A stretch of DNA of 6,321 nt from assembly GCA_016203265.1 (NCBI GenBank), contig JACQNB010000092.1, positions 1-6,321 of the forward strand, written 5' to 3'. The notes beneath the pieces were generated by a model. It had not been told where the DNA came from and ran no database searches. It saw only the letters and a program-made list of their open reading frames with translations. Of this stretch, positions 4,700-6,321 are shown piece by piece. The stretch is from Candidatus Woesearchaeota archaeon (GTDB taxonomy: Archaea > Nanobdellota > Nanobdellia > Woesearchaeales > ARS49). Positions within the stretch are counted from its first letter, which is position 1, and each line of letters begins with the position of its first letter. The position numbers and the translations under genes are program-made.

Positions 4700-5221
4700 A
4701 TGCTTAAAATGATGGACGACCGGCCGGAAGACGTGCCGCACCTCAACGATCCCGGTATTGATTTCACGGTCGAGGTGTTCCCGGTCCACGACAATCGCGT
4801 TCTGCTCAGAAAGCACGACAAGTACGGCATCTGGCTCGGCGTGGGAGGCCATATCGAACGGCACGAGGATCCTATCGATGCGGCCATGCGCGAGCCGGGT
4901 GAGGAGGTCGGACTTGAGGTCATCATTATCGGGACGGAAAAGGTGTTGCGGGATGGGCGTCCGGGCGAGGATTATCACGAGCTGCCGTTGCCGCTCGGCC
5001 TGAACCGCCACCGCATCAGCCCGACGCACGAACACGTCACGCTCGCATATGCGGGAATCGCGAAGACGGATATGCTGGTTCCATCCGAGGAAGAAAAGAG
5101 TCCGGAAATGCGCTTGATGACGGAAGCGGAAGTCTTGGCGCATCCCGAAATCAAGCAATCCGTGAAACGGTACGCGATGAAAGCGTTGAAGATTGCGCAG
5201 GAATATCTCAGCCAAACGTGA
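4700..5221 (+). CDS. NUDIX hydrolase
   Basis: The 173-residue protein carries a Nudix box from G50 to L72, fitting GX5EX7REUXEEXGU: G50, E56, R64-E65, E68-E69 and G71. The position between RE and EE that is normally hydrophobic is proline (P66), a small deviation. Nudix enzymes hydrolyse nucleoside diphosphates linked to another group, needing Mg2+ or Mn2+ held by the box glutamates. A DFTVEVFPV strand (21-29) and LLRKHDKYGIWLGVGG (35-50) precede the box as expected. A long loop (83-112) and a C-terminal helix follow. Substrate is not predictable; nucleotide-sugar, ADP-ribose or oxidised-nucleotide roles are all open. There is no signal peptide. Start 4700 matches leaderless spacing from the shared TATA-like element; Met4 and Met5 are less likely starts. 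The 3' end overlaps the convergent thioredoxin gene by 14 bases. Confidence 0.92.
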   Translation: MLKMMDDRPEDVPHLNDPGIDFTVEVFPVHDNRVLLRKHDKYGIWLGVGGHIERHEDPIDAAMREPGEEVGLEVIIIGTEKVLRDGRPGEDYHELPLPLGLNRHRISPTHEHVTLAYAGIAKTDMLVPSEEEKSPEMRLMTEAEVLAHPEIKQSVKRYAMKALKIAQEYLSQT

Positions 5222-6293
5222 ACGTATACATCCGTAACCCTTTCTTGCCCTTGATTTCGAGCTCGTGCGTGCCGGATGCTTCAGTCAACACGATCGCGTA
5301 CAGCCGTTCGTCGCCGATCAGGTCATCCGAGTCGACAATCTGACCATCGAGCAACACCTGCACTTCTTGCGCAGGATCGCTGCTGGCCACGATGTTCACG
5401 TTCTTGGCCGTGTACGTCAAGAGCACGCTGCCTTCGGATTGCAGCTCCATGTAGTCAGGCGTGATCGTCCACGTGCCAATAACATAATGCGTGTTTGGTT
5501 CGCGCGAAACAGGAGCCGCATACGTGACGGTTTCGCCTGCAGGATAGCCTTCACTGTTTCCTCCGGCATTGCGCCGGAATGCGGAGCCAAAATACAGTTC
5601 GGGCGTTGCGACAAATCCGCGCTCGACCGCCGTTGGAGGCGTGACGATGGGCTTTTCGACGACCATATCCTCGCCCATACGCTCGACTTTCTCCTTGAGC
5701 AACGCTTGGATTGCCAATTCAGTCTCTTCATACCCGCCTTCGCCGATGTGGTCATAACGAATGAAGCCGTCGATGTCGACGAGATATTTGCGCGGCCAGT
5801 ATTGGTTCTTGTATGCGCGCCACGTGCGGTAGTCGTTGTCCTGCATCACCGGATACGTGATGCCGAACTTATTGACGGCCTTCCGCACGTTCTCAGGATC
5901 CTGTTCGAACGCGAACTCGGGCGTGTGCACGCCCAGGATGACCAACCCGGCGTCCGCGTACGAGTCATGCCATTGCTTCAGGTACGGTAATGTGCGGATG
6001 CAGTTGATGCAGGAATACGTCCAGAAATCGACCAGCACGACCTTGCCGCGCAACTGCGCCAACGTCAATGGTTCGGTGTTGATGAATTCGCCCGTCGGAA
6101 TGAGCTCAGGCGCGTACGGGAACTGCGCTTCTTTTGCCGCGATGATGTCCGCGACGGCCGCGTCCGCGACCGCGTCCGGACGCGTTGCATCGACAGGCCC
6201 GTCCGGTATCGCGGGCTTGCTGCGCTCGATCAAGACAATTGAAAGCGCAACCAGACAAAGAACCGCAAGAAGCATAACTGTTTTCGCTTTCAT
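5208..6293 (-). CDS. Membrane-anchored DipZ/TlpA-like thioredoxin with C-terminal beta domain
   Basis: This 361-residue protein has three parts. Residues 1-22 form a hydrophobic anchor or uncleaved signal (VMLLAVLCLVALSIVLI) with a basic start. A linker rich in Ala and Asp follows (30-58). The thioredoxin-like domain (about 60-200) has the CxxC motif in WTYSCINC (C95, C98), then LPYLKQWHDSY, GVHTPEFAFE and a cis-proline candidate in YWPRKYLVD (P167). WTYSCINC with HTPEFAFE is characteristic of the DipZ thioredoxin domain. The rest (about 228-361) begins TPELYFGSA and is beta-rich, resembling the jelly-roll-like C-terminal domain of DipZ. In DipZ a CcdA/DsbD-like membrane domain is fused in front; here it is missing, so a separate membrane protein would have to supply electrons. 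Catalysis is expected outside the cytoplasmic membrane. Start 6293 forms an ATGA overlap with an upstream reading frame, though the gene's own frame is also open to the window edge. Confidence 0.88.
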   Translation of the reverse strand: MKAKTVMLLAVLCLVALSIVLIERSKPAIPDGPVDATRPDAVADAAVADIIAAKEAQFPYAPELIPTGEFINTEPLTLAQLRGKVVLVDFWTYSCINCIRTLPYLKQWHDSYADAGLVILGVHTPEFAFEQDPENVRKAVNKFGITYPVMQDNDYRTWRAYKNQYWPRKYLVDIDGFIRYDHIGEGGYEETELAIQALLKEKVERMGEDMVVEKPIVTPPTAVERGFVATPELYFGSAFRRNAGGNSEGYPAGETVTYAAPVSREPNTHYVIGTWTITPDYMELQSEGSVLLTYTAKNVNIVASSDPAQEVQVLLDGQIVDSDDLIGDERLYAIVLTEASGTHELEIKGKKGLRMYTFTFG

Positions 6294-6321
6294 CCGAGCA
6301 AGAACCTGTTCTGGATTGTAA
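6290..6321 (-). CDS. Possible C-terminal end of an upstream minus-strand gene (partial)
   Basis: One minus-strand frame entering from the right edge reads TIQNRFLLG and stops at a TGA (6292-6290) that overlaps the thioredoxin ATG as ATGA. The same overlap joins two other gene pairs in this window, which supports it. Nine residues cannot identify a family. Because DipZ-like thioredoxins need a CcdA/DsbD-type membrane electron donor, such a gene is a natural candidate, but that is inference from family knowledge only. Confidence 0.35.
   Translation of the reverse strand, partial: TIQNRFLLG

Noticed and set aside
4646..5215. N-terminal extension of the rhodanese frame to a 313-residue protein
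   Set aside because: The extension is entirely antisense to a NUDIX gene with a complete Nudix box and to the promoter gap, shows no rhodanese or other recognisable features, and the ATG at 4645 has a well-placed TATA-like element.
5265..5990. 241-codon open frame on the plus strand opposite the thioredoxin gene
   Set aside because: The opposing frame has a definite DipZ-like thioredoxin domain, while this frame shows no family features.

Overview
This window looks like a compact, roughly 54% GC archaeal chromosome segment, probably from a DPANN-type lineage. That lineage guess rests on gene content and layout, not on a marker gene. The archaeal reading rests on AT-rich TATA boxes about 26 bases from the expected transcription starts (TTTTTATA before the Rieske gene, TATTTAAA before the glucose-6-phosphate isomerase gene, TTAATAAAG before two others). 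It is supported by several apparently leaderless genes, an endonuclease IV homologue with a GEKxH metal motif, and a single-cluster ferredoxin with a CxxAxxC motif. There is no tRNA, rRNA, CRISPR array, transposase or phage gene.

Layout. Bases 1-75 hold the last codons of an upstream gene. After a 119-base intergenic region with a hairpin-forming inverted repeat and a promoter, a plus-strand block runs from 195 to 2887. It contains a Rieske [2Fe-2S] ferredoxin, an endonuclease IV-like TIM-barrel protein starting inside the Rieske stop codon (ATGA), two unrecognised small proteins with their own TATA-like boxes, a predicted [3Fe-4S]-type ferredoxin, and another unrecognised protein again starting in an ATGA overlap. 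Glucose-6-phosphate isomerase (minus strand, 2859-4112) faces this block and overlaps it tail to tail by 29 bases. A 161-base intergenic region holds its promoter and a short direct repeat. A single-domain rhodanese (minus, 4274-4645) and a NUDIX hydrolase (plus, 4700-5221) diverge from one central AT-rich element. The NUDIX gene overlaps by 14 bases the tail of a membrane-anchored DipZ/TlpA-like thioredoxin (minus, 5208-6293). That gene appears to be coupled through an ATGA overlap to a further minus-strand gene running off the right edge.

How the genes fit together. Four products handle electrons or sulfur: Rieske ferredoxin, [3Fe-4S]-type ferredoxin, rhodanese, and extracytoplasmic thioredoxin. 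The others serve DNA base-damage repair (endonuclease IV-like), nucleotide hydrolysis (NUDIX) and glycolysis or gluconeogenesis (isomerase). A redox and oxidative-damage theme is possible, but only the ATGA-coupled pairs are tied by sequence. No dedicated oxygenase or reductase partner for either iron-sulfur protein lies in the window. The clearest unusual signals are regulatory: the symmetric divergent promoter, the split between leaderless starts and leadered starts with Shine-Dalgarno sites, and the ATGCG-containing repeats upstream of the two leadered promoters.
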